Positions 51,844-61,167 of a DNA stretch of 64,000 nt are shown here, piece by piece. How positions within the stretch are numbered: the first letter of the stretch is position 1; the number at the start of each line of letters is the position of its first letter. Origin of the DNA: Flavivirga eckloniae (GTDB lineage Bacteria > Bacteroidota > Bacteroidia > Flavobacteriales > Flavobacteriaceae); NCBI RefSeq assembly GCF_002886045.1, contig NZ_CP025791.1:5285001-5349000 (forward strand), in the 5' to 3' direction. The notes beneath the pieces were generated by a model. It saw only the letters and a list, made by a program, of their open reading frames with translations. It was not told the DNA's origin and ran no database searches. The position numbers and the translations under genes are program-made.

Positions 51844-53190
51844 TTATCTAGGGTTTGGCTCCATTTCAGGATTTTTATCTAGAACTATTTGAGGAATTTG
51901 TAGGGTATACTTATTGCTACCTTCTTCTAAAGATATAGTTTCCTCATCTACTGTATGTGTTATAGTACCAATACGCCCTTCTAATTGTAATCGTCGCATA
52001 TCGGCAAAGCGTAACCCATTATTGGCTGTTTCTCTTCTACGTTCGTTTAAAACCCATGTTAAAACTTCTTCTTGATTATTTGAATTTAAATCTGTAAAGC
52101 CGATAATACGTTTTCTTTCTAAGTTGTTAAGTGCTTCCAGTGCCTGACTGAGTTCCCCTTTTCTAGCATGGGCTTCTGCTTTACACAAAATTATTTCTGG
52201 TAAGGTAACACCAGAGTTTATTTGAAAAAAATCGAGCCAAAATACTAAAGATCCTAAATTAAAATAGTATAACCCTAGAGCTCTTGCATCTAATGCTGAG
52301 TACAAGGCAGCTAAATCTTCTGTTGGATTTTTGAAAAAATACTGAGGATTTTCATTTATATAACGAACATAAAGATTGTCTGGATTTGTGTGTTTTCCGA
52401 AAGCATCTAGCGCTGGAAATAAAGTATAGTCATTAACATCACTTTTAATATCTAATACCTGTTGAGCATACTCAATTACTTTATCATAATTTTGCATATA
52501 TAAATACATTCTGGTTAGCACTCCATATGCAGCTAGTTTACTTCCTCTACGCGCATCATTTGTTTCCGGCAAATTTTCTAAAGCATTTAGTAGATCTGTT
52601 TCTATTTTTTTATAGGTTTCTACTAATGTTTCTCTTGAAGGTGTTGGCGCAGAAACATCTGCTGTGTACATATACGGAATTCCAGGAGTGGATAAATTAT
52701 CACTGCTATAAGGTTGCGCATATAAATTTACGAGCCAAAGGTGTTCAAAGGCTCTGCCTAAAAGAGCTTCTGCCTTGTACTTTTTGATTAATTCAATATT
52801 AGAAAGCACATTAGCATCTACGGCATCATCTATTTCATTTAAAATAGCGTTGTATGTAAATATTGCTTTATAATGCTGAGTCCATGCGTGTGGTGACTCT
52901 TGTATTTCATAAAGATTTTCATCCCATTTGTACATTGCTAGAGAAGTTCCTGAAAGTTGACTAGCTTCAAATGGAGATAATTTAAGATTATCTGCCATAT
53001 ACCCAGTTGGGTCAGTATTTCTAATGTCACCTAGAATATTGTTATTCTCAAATAACAAATTGTAATCTGAAACTTTACCAAAATTTATGACACCTAAATT
53101 GTCTGCTTCTAGAAATTCACTTTCAGGCTCACAACCGCCTAAAAATATAGCGATTATACTAATTAAAGAAAATATTTTTATTTTTTTCAT
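51844..53190 (-). CDS. SusD/RagB family outer-membrane lipoprotein
   Basis: A 448-residue SusD-like lipoprotein: signal peptide and lipobox 'FLGGC' (C20), TPR-like helical core and ligand-binding loops, ending in the family's RagB C-terminal region ('LPEIILCKAEAHARKGELSQALEALNNLERKRI', 'EVLTWVLNERRRETANNGLRFADMRRL'). SusD caps the SusC barrel and binds the substrate at the surface. It starts 13 bp after the SusC stop. The length fits the shorter SusD group paired with peptide or unusual-sugar transporters rather than classical starch systems. The substrate cannot be told from sequence. Confidence 0.9.
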   Translation of the reverse strand: MKKIKIFSLISIIAIFLGGCEPESEFLEADNLGVINFGKVSDYNLLFENNNILGDIRNTDPTGYMADNLKLSPFEASQLSGTSLAMYKWDENLYEIQESPHAWTQHYKAIFTYNAILNEIDDAVDANVLSNIELIKKYKAEALLGRAFEHLWLVNLYAQPYSSDNLSTPGIPYMYTADVSAPTPSRETLVETYKKIETDLLNALENLPETNDARRGSKLAAYGVLTRMYLYMQNYDKVIEYAQQVLDIKSDVNDYTLFPALDAFGKHTNPDNLYVRYINENPQYFFKNPTEDLAALYSALDARALGLYYFNLGSLVFWLDFFQINSGVTLPEIILCKAEAHARKGELSQALEALNNLERKRIIGFTDLNSNNQEEVLTWVLNERRRETANNGLRFADMRRLQLEGRIGTITHTVDEETISLEEGSNKYTLQIPQIVLDKNPEMEPNPR

Positions 53191-53202
53191 GATTATTATA
53201 AA

Positions 53203-56200
53203 TTAAAAATTGATAGTTGCTCCGAAGCTGTAACTAGGCTCTACAGGAAGTGTTCTTTGTCCAGTTTGAGGTAGATAAGCTTCAGGGTCTATATTATGGT
53301 TGTTTTTTGCCCAGTACCATAAATTTCTTGCTTGAAAATGTAATTTTACGCTTGAAATTGGTGTTTTTTGCAACCATTTTTTGTCTAAAGTATAGCTAAG
53401 AATAACTTGTCTTAGTTTTAGGTAATCTGCAGGAGCAAAGCCTAAATCTGAAGCTCTGCTTCTAAGAGTATAATTAAAAATATCAGTTCCTAAAGCTGGG
53501 ACACTAGTATTTTCTTCGTCACCAGGGTTTTGCCAATAATTAAGTTCACTATTATTAAAGGTATTTGATAATTCTCCAGTGCTATTAAGATTAAAACCGC
53601 CCACTTCTTCAAGTTTTAGTATATGTCCTCCATTGTAAATAAATCTAAAGTAAAGATCAAACCCTTTGTAAGTAATATTGTTCCCAAACCCAATAGTTGT
53701 TTTTGGTATGGCAGTACCAACATGCTCTAAATCTTCGAATACTAAATCTCCTCTATTAGTGGTAGTTACTTGTTCTCCGTTTTCGTTAGTGCGAAAAGCT
53801 TGAGCTAAGCCCGCATCGTTTAGACCGGCAAAACGGAATCCAAAAATACTATAAGCAGGGTACCCTTCCAGATTAACTGCATTGTTTCCAAAAACATTAT
53901 TAACATTTACATTAGAATGATCTACATCATTTTTATTATAAGATAAATTAATGTCTGTACTCCATTTAAAGTCTTTCAATTTTACGTTAACAGTATTTAG
54001 CCTAAGTTCTAAACCTTTATTAGTAATATCTGCTATGTTTTCGGAAACATTAAAAAAACCGGATGTTGGATCTGTAATGTTTGTAGATATAATATCAGAG
54101 GATACTTTGTTATAATAATCTATGCTTCCACTAATTCTATTATTAAAAACAACAAAATCAAGACCTAAGTTCTTTGTTTCTGTTACTTCAAAAGTTAATT
54201 TTTTATTTGCTGGATTAGTAATAGAGATAAACACATCATTTGTTAAAAAATGATTTCCTGTACGACCTGTATTAACAAGAGTACTCTCTCCAATTAGAGG
54301 GGCATTACCTAATATTCCCCATGTACCTCTTATGTCTAAATTATTTATCCATTTTACATTAAAAAAAGCCTCTCTATCAATATTCCATTTTAACCCTGCT
54401 GATCCTAAAAACTGTTTTGATAATGAAAATTGACTAGAGCGATCTATTCTTCCCGATGCGGTAAAGCCGTATTTGCTATTAAATAAATAACTCCCATTAA
54501 AATAATAAGAGGATAATCTTTCATCTTGTTTAAAAGCAGAATTGTATTGATTTAAATTAGGAGATATATTTAAAAAGACATTAGGATTTTGAACTATAGT
54601 TAGATCTGCAGGAATAGAAGATAAATTTCCTTCATTAAACCCAAATAAGCTATATGTATTTCTTTGACGTTCCATTTTTCTTCTCTCCGTTCCTAATATT
54701 GCGTCTACTTTATGCTTACCATTTGTAAACGACTTGTTGAAATTAAGTTGGGCTCTGAACGAATTTGTTGTAGATTGATTATCAACATTTCTTTTAATAC
54801 TACCATCTGGCAGTGCTTGTGTATAATCAAGTATTTCTCCTGTAGTAATGTCGGTTTCTACAGCTGCAGTTTCTACCAGAAAATTTCTCGTAAAATAAGA
54901 ACGATCTGTAAATAATCTTTCCTCTAGGTTGTTAGTTTTTTGATATAAATATGATAATTCAGCAGACAATCCATTAAAGATATCCCTTCTTATAGTTGCA
55001 TTTATTCTGGTTGTATTTTCTTTATTCTTAAAATCGTAATCATTTAAATCATCAAGGGGTCTATAAGTAAGATCCTTTCCTCCTAGACCAATAATTTTAT
55101 CAATTGTCGAATTAGGATAATTACCGCTTATTGCTAAAGGATTTCCATTTTCATCTCGTAATCTTTGATAAGGCAAAATATTAAAAACTTGAGGGACAAT
55201 CCTGAAACGCCCACGCAATTCAGGTACTGCAGACTCTTTATACTTACCTATAACATAATTGGTTGCTATTTTTATGTTCGTTTTATCATTAACTTGATAA
55301 TCCGTTTTTAAATTAATATTTATTGTTTTGTTCTTATCTCCAACAAAAGCAATTTCTTCTTTGATATGGTTAAACGCCCCATAATAATTTAATTTATCGG
55401 TAGCTCCACTAAAACTAAAATTAGTAATATTGGTAATAGGAGCATTTAAAAATGAATTTTCTATCTCCTTACTATTGTTATAAGAAGCTAAATCTGCCAA
55501 TCTACTATCTAATTGAGTTTGGTTAATAGTACCCTCATTAAAAGAAAATAAAGCGTCATAAACTGGAGAGTAAGGAGTATTATTATTTTCAAAATCCGAT
55601 CTTACTGGTAACCCACCAGGATCTCGATTGAAAATGTCTCTTTCTATGTTAATTGCATCTTGAGAACTTACCAAGTTTAAATAAGATAAGTCTGGTCTTT
55701 GTTGTACGGTGATCGTATTTCTTAAGGAAAATGAAGTTTTACCTTTTTTTCCTTTTTTACTCGTTATAACTAAAACCCCATTTGCTCCACCAGCTCCCCA
55801 AATAGAAGCGGCAGCAGCGTCCTTTAATAAGGTTACGCTTTCTATATCTTGGTTGCTAATTAATTCTAACCTCTCTGCATCTATAGGGAAACCGTCTAAA
55901 ACAATAAGGGGCTGTGTATTACCAAAGGTACCAACGCCTCTAACAAAAAATCTAGGAATATTATTATCACCTTCAAGGCCATTACCAAAAGTGTTAATTG
56001 TTAGTCCCGCAGTTAATCCTTCTAAAGCATCAGTTAAACTAGAACCTATTTGTCTTTCAATCTCTTTAGTTTTTATATGATTATATGCTCCTGTAGTTTT
56101 TTCAATTGATTTTGACTGAAACCCATCATGCACTATAACGACTTCATCTAATTCATTTGCTTTTTCTATTAAAGTTATATTGTATGTTGTTTTATTTGAA

Positions 56201-56814
56201 ACGACTTTTTCTTCATATGTTTCATAACCAATACCTGAAACGACTAAATTATTACCACTCTCTGCAATAATTTTAAACCCCCCATCAAAGTCTGTACTGG
56301 TGCCTCGGATTAAATAGTCTGAATTACGATTGTTAGGATCGATAACTACAACAACAACGCCTATCCCCGCAAGAGGCGCTCCGTTTTCATTTATCACTTT
56401 CCCAGAAACTGTAATCTGTTGTAAAGTTATTGGTGTTTTTTTAATTACAATAGTATTTGCATTTGTGAAGCTAAAATCAAAACGTCCGCTAGAAAGACTT
56501 TGTTTCAGCAATTCATTGGCTTTTATAACACCTTTTTTTAAAACTATTTTTGGGGAGTCTTTAAATAAATCTGCCTGATAAATAAAGGCATAGTCAGTTT
56601 GATCTGTAATAAGGGTAAAAACCTCATCAACACTTAGCGTTTTATCCGCATCAATTTTAATCTTTGCGTTCTGTGATAGAACATTATTAGGAGAAAAGCC
56701 AAAGACTGTTGCACAGAACAAGAATATAAAGGTTCTCATAATGATAATTAGTAATTTTTTTCTAATCCCAGTGGTTAATGAGAAGAAAAGAACATTGGTT
56801 AATTTAATTTCCAT
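53203..56814 (-). CDS. SusC/RagA TonB-linked outer-membrane transporter with STN signalling domain
   Basis: A 1203-residue TonB-dependent transporter: a long signal sequence (about 1-48), an STN (secretin/TonB N-terminal) domain (about 52-125, 'KIKIDADKTLSVDEVFTLITDQTDYAFIYQ') that talks to FecR anti-sigma factors, a carboxypeptidase-regulatory-like domain (about 133-215), a plug (about 230-345, 'TKEIERQIGSSLTDALEGLTAGLTI', 'PLIVLDGFPID', 'VTLLKDAAAASIWG') and a barrel ending in 'SYSFGATINF'. It imports a nutrient with SusD and signals its presence through the FecR protein at 56978. The first ATG fits SusC proteins of this clade; an internal ATG at 56739 is a possible alternative. Confidence 0.92.
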   Translation of the reverse strand: MEIKLTNVLFFSLTTGIRKKLLIIIMRTFIFLFCATVFGFSPNNVLSQNAKIKIDADKTLSVDEVFTLITDQTDYAFIYQADLFKDSPKIVLKKGVIKANELLKQSLSSGRFDFSFTNANTIVIKKTPITLQQITVSGKVINENGAPLAGIGVVVVVIDPNNRNSDYLIRGTSTDFDGGFKIIAESGNNLVVSGIGYETYEEKVVSNKTTYNITLIEKANELDEVVIVHDGFQSKSIEKTTGAYNHIKTKEIERQIGSSLTDALEGLTAGLTINTFGNGLEGDNNIPRFFVRGVGTFGNTQPLIVLDGFPIDAERLELISNQDIESVTLLKDAAAASIWGAGGANGVLVITSKKGKKGKTSFSLRNTITVQQRPDLSYLNLVSSQDAINIERDIFNRDPGGLPVRSDFENNNTPYSPVYDALFSFNEGTINQTQLDSRLADLASYNNSKEIENSFLNAPITNITNFSFSGATDKLNYYGAFNHIKEEIAFVGDKNKTININLKTDYQVNDKTNIKIATNYVIGKYKESAVPELRGRFRIVPQVFNILPYQRLRDENGNPLAISGNYPNSTIDKIIGLGGKDLTYRPLDDLNDYDFKNKENTTRINATIRRDIFNGLSAELSYLYQKTNNLEERLFTDRSYFTRNFLVETAAVETDITTGEILDYTQALPDGSIKRNVDNQSTTNSFRAQLNFNKSFTNGKHKVDAILGTERRKMERQRNTYSLFGFNEGNLSSIPADLTIVQNPNVFLNISPNLNQYNSAFKQDERLSSYYFNGSYLFNSKYGFTASGRIDRSSQFSLSKQFLGSAGLKWNIDREAFFNVKWINNLDIRGTWGILGNAPLIGESTLVNTGRTGNHFLTNDVFISITNPANKKLTFEVTETKNLGLDFVVFNNRISGSIDYYNKVSSDIISTNITDPTSGFFNVSENIADITNKGLELRLNTVNVKLKDFKWSTDINLSYNKNDVDHSNVNVNNVFGNNAVNLEGYPAYSIFGFRFAGLNDAGLAQAFRTNENGEQVTTTNRGDLVFEDLEHVGTAIPKTTIGFGNNITYKGFDLYFRFIYNGGHILKLEEVGGFNLNSTGELSNTFNNSELNYWQNPGDEENTSVPALGTDIFNYTLRSRASDLGFAPADYLKLRQVILSYTLDKKWLQKTPISSVKLHFQARNLWYWAKNNHNIDPEAYLPQTGQRTLPVEPSYSFGATINF

Positions 56815-56977
56815 AAATTTACATGTGTTAATTAGTTAAATATTTAATTGATTAATCATATGAAGGGGGATGTAGTTTGTACTGTCCAAGGTCTATACTA
56901 CTTTCCTCCTTTTTTATATACTGCACCTATTTTAAATTTAAAGGAACAGTAAAATTTTTTATATCATAATTGTTTTA

Positions 56978-58162
56978 TTAGTTTAATACGATGGTTTTAT
57001 TATTTATTCTATAGGTATTTATAAAATTAGTGTTCTTAATTAAAAGTAAAATTTCTTCTATATTCTGTTTTTTGTATAATGTGCCGGTAAATATTACGTT
57101 TTCTAGCTCTTTATTTGTAAATACCACATCCACATCATACCATCTAGAGAGTATTTTCATAATATCTTTTAAAGACTTTCTTTTAAAAACAAATTGACCT
57201 TGTACCCAGCCGATAACAGTCTTAACTTCAATGTCATTTATTTGTACTAAACCTGTACCAATGTTAATTATCGATTGTTGATTTGGATTTAACACATTGA
57301 CGTTAAAGGTATTTTTGACGGACACTTTTCCCTCTACTAAGGTTGTATAAATAGCATCTTCATCATTATAAGCTTTAATATTAAATTCTGTACCTAAAAC
57401 TTCTACTTCCTGAATTCCTGTTTGTACTTTAAATTTAGAACCTTTATGATTTGTGCTTGCTGAGACATCAAAATAGGCTTCTCCATAAACTAACTCTACT
57501 TGTCTGGTTTTACCTTCATTAAAAGTTACGGGGTATTTTAATTTAGATTCAGAATTTAGCCAGACTGCTGTTCCATCAGATAATTTAATATGGTATTGAC
57601 CACCTCTAGGTACAGTCAAATAGTTATATGCTACTTCTGGTTTTGATGTTGTTGTAGAATTATAGGTGATTTCTTCTCCGTTACTAATTATATTATCAGC
57701 GACATAGGTTTTCCCTTTTTCTAAAGCTACCATAGAACCATCATCTAAGGTAAGTATTGCCTTGTCTGTTCCAATTTCAATATTATTATTTACAATCGTA
57801 GGCCCTTTAATTAGTGGATTGTCTTTAATTAAAAAGAAATAGCCAGCAGAAACAAATATTAAAATGGCGGCTGCGTATTTAAAGATGCTTCTTTTGTATA
57901 GAGGAGTTACTTTAGTAGGCTTACTAATATTCATTAACACATTCTTTAGGGCCTTGTCAACATCTATAGCATTATTATAAAGCATATTTATTGCGTAGAG
58001 GTCCCTTACATGTGCATTAAAAGTTTTCTTGTTATCTTTGTTTTTCAGCCATTTACGAAGTTCTTCTAACTCTACATGAGTTATTGTATTGGATAAAAAT
58101 TTATAAATTAAATGTTTCAACTTTCTTTTTATTTTGGGTTTTATATGTAAGTGACGAGACAT
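56978..58162 (-). CDS. FecR-family anti-sigma factor 1
   Basis: A 394-residue inner-membrane regulator: N-terminal cytoplasmic sigma-binding helices (about 1-85, 'NTITHVELEELRKWLKNKDNKKTF'), one TM helix (about 90-112, 'YAAAILIFVSAGYFFLI'), a periplasmic FecR domain (about 165-290, 'RGGQYHIKLSDGTAVWLNSESKLKYPVTF') and a C-terminal DUF4974 STN-like domain (about 322-394, 'LKDIMKILSRWYDVDVVF'). It should bind the STN domain of the SusC encoded next to it and hold sigma factor 1 inactive until substrate passes. It is divergent from sigma 1 (93-bp gap) and 163 bp upstream of the transporter gene on the same strand. Confidence 0.9.
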   Translation of the reverse strand: MSRHLHIKPKIKRKLKHLIYKFLSNTITHVELEELRKWLKNKDNKKTFNAHVRDLYAINMLYNNAIDVDKALKNVLMNISKPTKVTPLYKRSIFKYAAAILIFVSAGYFFLIKDNPLIKGPTIVNNNIEIGTDKAILTLDDGSMVALEKGKTYVADNIISNGEEITYNSTTTSKPEVAYNYLTVPRGGQYHIKLSDGTAVWLNSESKLKYPVTFNEGKTRQVELVYGEAYFDVSASTNHKGSKFKVQTGIQEVEVLGTEFNIKAYNDEDAIYTTLVEGKVSVKNTFNVNVLNPNQQSIINIGTGLVQINDIEVKTVIGWVQGQFVFKRKSLKDIMKILSRWYDVDVVFTNKELENVIFTGTLYKKQNIEEILLLIKNTNFINTYRINNKTIVLN

Positions 58163-58226
58163 TAATAAAAAATCCCTAAAAGAATTTGGTTTTTTATATA
58201 ATTTTTTTTGTTTATTAAGTTATTTC

Positions 58227-58234
58227 TACATTTG
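58227..58234 (+). promoter_or_regulatory. -7 box upstream of sigma factor 1
   Basis: TACATTTG matches TAnnTTTG and lies 21 bases before the start codon at 58256. A TTTG at 58207-58210 is a possible -33 element at slightly short spacing. Confidence 0.45.
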
Positions 58235-58255
58235 CTACTACTCTCAATAAGCGTA

Positions 58256-58840
58256 ATGGACGATTTACTATTAATTGAATCTATTCAAAACAATGACAAA
58301 CAAGCATTTAGTGTGTTGTTTGAAAAGTATTATAATGCTTTAGTTGCTTACATAACAACATTTTCTAGTGATAGGGAATTGTCTGAAGATATTATTCAAC
58401 AAACATTTATCATTATTTGGACCAAACGCCATAAACTTAATATTAATAGATCTCCCAAGAGTTATTTGTATTCGGTTGCCTATAATACATATATAGACCA
58501 TTGTAGAAAGATGAAAAGTAGGAATTCTTTTTTTGATGATTTGCGTGAAATAGCATTACGCGATTCTATTGTTGAGGATAGTGAATTACTAGAGAAACGT
58601 TTAAATAAGCTGAAAGATATAATTGAATCTCTACCTCGTGGTTGTAAAGAAATACTAAAACTCAATAAATTTAATGGGTTGGAATACAAAGATGTTGCAA
58701 TAAAATTGGGGATATCTAGAAAAACCGTCGAAACTCAAATGACCATTGCTTTTAAAAAAATCCGTAAAGGGTTTGAGAATGATAATATGTTTTTATTTTT
58801 TATTAGAAGTTTAAACAACATTTCAAAACCTAAAAAATAA
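58256..58840 (+). CDS. ECF-type RNA polymerase sigma factor 1
   Basis: A 194-residue sigma-70 family member of the Bacteroidota FecI-like group. Region 2 reads 'LIESIQNNDKQAFSVLFEKYYNALVAYITTF' and 'DIIQQTFIIIWTKRHKLN'. Region 4 reads 'IESLPRGCKEILKLNKFNGLEYKDVAIKLGISRKTVETQMTIAFKKIRKGF'. I start at ATG 58256, since the upstream TTG at 58208 would add a hydrophobic stretch that sigma factors lack and overlap the promoter box. It is divergent from its FecR partner and controls that transporter operon by inference. Confidence 0.9.
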   Translation: MDDLLLIESIQNNDKQAFSVLFEKYYNALVAYITTFSSDRELSEDIIQQTFIIIWTKRHKLNINRSPKSYLYSVAYNTYIDHCRKMKSRNSFFDDLREIALRDSIVEDSELLEKRLNKLKDIIESLPRGCKEILKLNKFNGLEYKDVAIKLGISRKTVETQMTIAFKKIRKGFENDNMFLFFIRSLNNISKPKK

Positions 58841-58894
58841 TCTATTAAACTTGTAAAAGACAAGTTGCAACTTTTTAGAATAATTAATTTTTTT

Positions 58895-59080
58895 GAATTT
58901 TCTTTGAGTGGAACAGATACAACTTGGGGAACACCAGAAGATAAAGCTCAAATGGATGATACATTCGATCAAATTTATAATAAATTTATAATAAATAATA
59001 AGCCTGTAATTATGGGTGAATGGGGATCTTTAGATCATAATGGCACAAATACAGCAGATCGCATAAATCATGTTAGTTAG
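58895..59080 (+). pseudogene. Fragment of a GH5 family cellulase-like gene
   Basis: About 60 codons read as the C-terminal third of a GH5 endoglucanase: 'FSLSGTDTTWGTPEDKAQMDD', 'IYNKF', then 'NKPVIMGEWGSLDHNGTNTADRINHVS' with the nucleophile Glu in 'GEWG', followed by a stop. There is no start codon, no N-terminal catalytic acid and no complete domain, so this is a relic. It lies between two convergent ECF sigma genes and suggests that a polysaccharide-degradation gene was disrupted when the modules were assembled. Confidence 0.65.
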
Positions 59081-59102
59081 TGCTTAAGAGAATCTTATAG
59101 AA

Positions 59103-59711
59103 CTATTTAATGCTCGGAGTATTTAAAAAATTACGATGCTCAAAAACCATAAACATGTAGAGAATGTTATCGTATTTATCGCTTAATTTTTCCCTAAGTA
59201 CAGAAAAAGCTTTTGTTATTTGAGCTTCCACTGTTTTTATGGAAACATTCAAAAATTCAGATATTTCTACATTAGTAAGGCCTTCCTTTTTGCTTAGTTT
59301 GAATACCTGTTTACATTTTGGAGGTAATTTTTCTATTTCTTTGGTTATAAGTTCAACCATTTTTTCTATAGATTGATGACTCGTATTTTCCACGATCTCG
59401 TCCAAAGAATCATAATATTTCATTTGTAAGAGCATTATGGCTCTATCTTTTTTATAAGTATTTAAAAACTCATTATAAACGGACTTGAATAAAAAACTTT
59501 TTATGGAAAGTTTGTTATCAAGATTTTTACGCGAACGCCATGTTTTCAAATATACATTTTGGACAATATCTTGGGCAGATGCATGATCATCGATCAGTGT
59601 CATTGAATAAGCATATAATCTTTTGTGATATTTGTCAAATAAAAGCATGTAGGCGTTTTCCTCGCCTTTTTTTAATCTATCAATTAATTTCGCGTTTTCT
59701 TTTGAATGCAT
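59103..59711 (-). CDS. ECF-type RNA polymerase sigma factor 2
   Basis: A 202-residue ECF sigma factor of the same group as sigma 1: region 2 'LLFDKYHKRLYAYSMTLIDDHASAQDIVQNVYLKTWRSRKNLD' and region 4 'KLPPKCKQVFKLSKKEGLTNVEISEFLNVSIKTVEAQITKAFSVLREKL'. It is oriented opposite to sigma 1 and diverges from FecR 2 (59830), with a 118-bp intergenic region that would hold both promoters. By context it controls the FecR 2 and SusC 2 module. Confidence 0.9.
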   Translation of the reverse strand: MHSKENAKLIDRLKKGEENAYMLLFDKYHKRLYAYSMTLIDDHASAQDIVQNVYLKTWRSRKNLDNKLSIKSFLFKSVYNEFLNTYKKDRAIMLLQMKYYDSLDEIVENTSHQSIEKMVELITKEIEKLPPKCKQVFKLSKKEGLTNVEISEFLNVSIKTVEAQITKAFSVLREKLSDKYDNILYMFMVFEHRNFLNTPSIK

Positions 59712-59829
59712 ATAAACTTATGATATCAGTAATTTTTAGCCTTTATGTTTGCGAATATATAAAAAAAACAATTAAAAAGTTAGGGTATAGATAATTTGAG
59801 TTGTATTACTTATAGAACATCGAATCGAA

Positions 59830-60990
59830 ATGAGTAAAAAAACTATTCAAAATATTATAATAAAATACCTTACCAATTCTGCTAATGCAAATGAATTGGA
59901 TTTACTTCAGAATTGGATAGAAGCCCCATTAAATGAACAAATGTTCAAAGAATTTGTTAAAATACATTATGCAGTAGTATATATGAATAATCCAAATCAA
60001 GACAAGATCAAAAAACGATTGCAAAGAGAAATAAGAATGGATAAGACCTTTGTTCTTAGAAAAAGATTTAGAACGGTACTTAAATATGCCGCGATAGCAA
60101 TATTACTTATCAGTACAGGTTATTTTTTAACTAACGTACAGTTCATTTCTTCTGGTGATCAACCCATTATTGTAAAAGAGAAAAGTATTACACTTGAGTC
60201 TGAGAGTGGAGAAATTATAGTGATTTCTAAAGAGAATGATGGCAAGATCCTAAAATCTAACGGACAAGTTGTTGGTATTCAAAAAGGAGATAAATTGTTA
60301 TATAATTATGATGAAAACGGTATCGAAAAAATCGTTTATAACACGCTTAATATTCCTTATGGGAAGAGGTACAACCTTGTTTTGTCTGATGGAACTTTGG
60401 TGCATCTTAATTCAGGTAGTAAGCTTAAATACCCAGTAAAATTTATTAAAGGAGAGGAAAGGCTTGTTTTTTTGGAGGGCGAAGCTTTTTTTGATGTAGC
60501 TCATGATAAACAACACCCTTTTAAGGTTGAAGCCGAAGAACTCAGTATTCAAGTACTGGGTACAAAATTTAATCTTTCCAATTACACCGAAGATGGTTAT
60601 ACAGATGTAGTACTGACCAATGGATCTGTAAATCTTGAATACGGAGCAGGTACGAATGACGAAAAAAAAGTAATTCTTAAACCTGGTTTCAAGGGGTCGT
60701 TCAATAAAACGGATAAAACTATTTTCACCAAAAAGGTTAATACGGCTATTTATACGTCTTGGTTAAATGGTAATTTGGTATTTAGAAATGCGCCGTTTGA
60801 TATTATTATCAAAAGACTGGAAAGAAAGTATAACGTGATCATCATTAATAATAACGAAAAACTTTTAGGTGAAACTTTTAATGCAACTATAGAAGTGGAC
60901 AAAGAGAATATAGTACAGGTGTTCGAATATTTTAAAAGAATACATGATATACAGTACCAAGTATTTGATAATAAAATTATAATAAACTAA
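59830..60990 (+). CDS. FecR-family anti-sigma factor 2
   Basis: A 386-residue anti-sigma factor: cytoplasmic helices (about 1-80), TM (about 82-102, 'YAAIAILLISTGYFLTNV'), periplasmic FecR domain (about 165-275, 'YGKRYNLVLSDGTLVHLNSGSKLKYPVKFIKGEERLVFLEGEAFFDV') and a C-terminal DUF4974 domain (about 315-386). Its partner transporter begins about 180 bp downstream on the same strand. A TATGTTTG at 59744-59751 is a possible -7 element for this gene. Confidence 0.9.
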   Translation: MSKKTIQNIIIKYLTNSANANELDLLQNWIEAPLNEQMFKEFVKIHYAVVYMNNPNQDKIKKRLQREIRMDKTFVLRKRFRTVLKYAAIAILLISTGYFLTNVQFISSGDQPIIVKEKSITLESESGEIIVISKENDGKILKSNGQVVGIQKGDKLLYNYDENGIEKIVYNTLNIPYGKRYNLVLSDGTLVHLNSGSKLKYPVKFIKGEERLVFLEGEAFFDVAHDKQHPFKVEAEELSIQVLGTKFNLSNYTEDGYTDVVLTNGSVNLEYGAGTNDEKKVILKPGFKGSFNKTDKTIFTKKVNTAIYTSWLNGNLVFRNAPFDIIIKRLERKYNVIIINNNEKLLGETFNATIEVDKENIVQVFEYFKRIHDIQYQVFDNKIIIN

Positions 60991-61167
60991 CTGAATACTA
61001 ACTAAAAACAAAAACAGCCTATGTAAATAAGTTAACACTACTAAAAAAGTAACTATCACTTGATTAACATCTATATGAAACAAAAAATCGGAAAAAGTTG
61101 GAGCTTTTCCCGATTAAGTCAAGTGGTCACCAGAAAATTAAGTAATCACTGTTAAACATTCAAAAAT

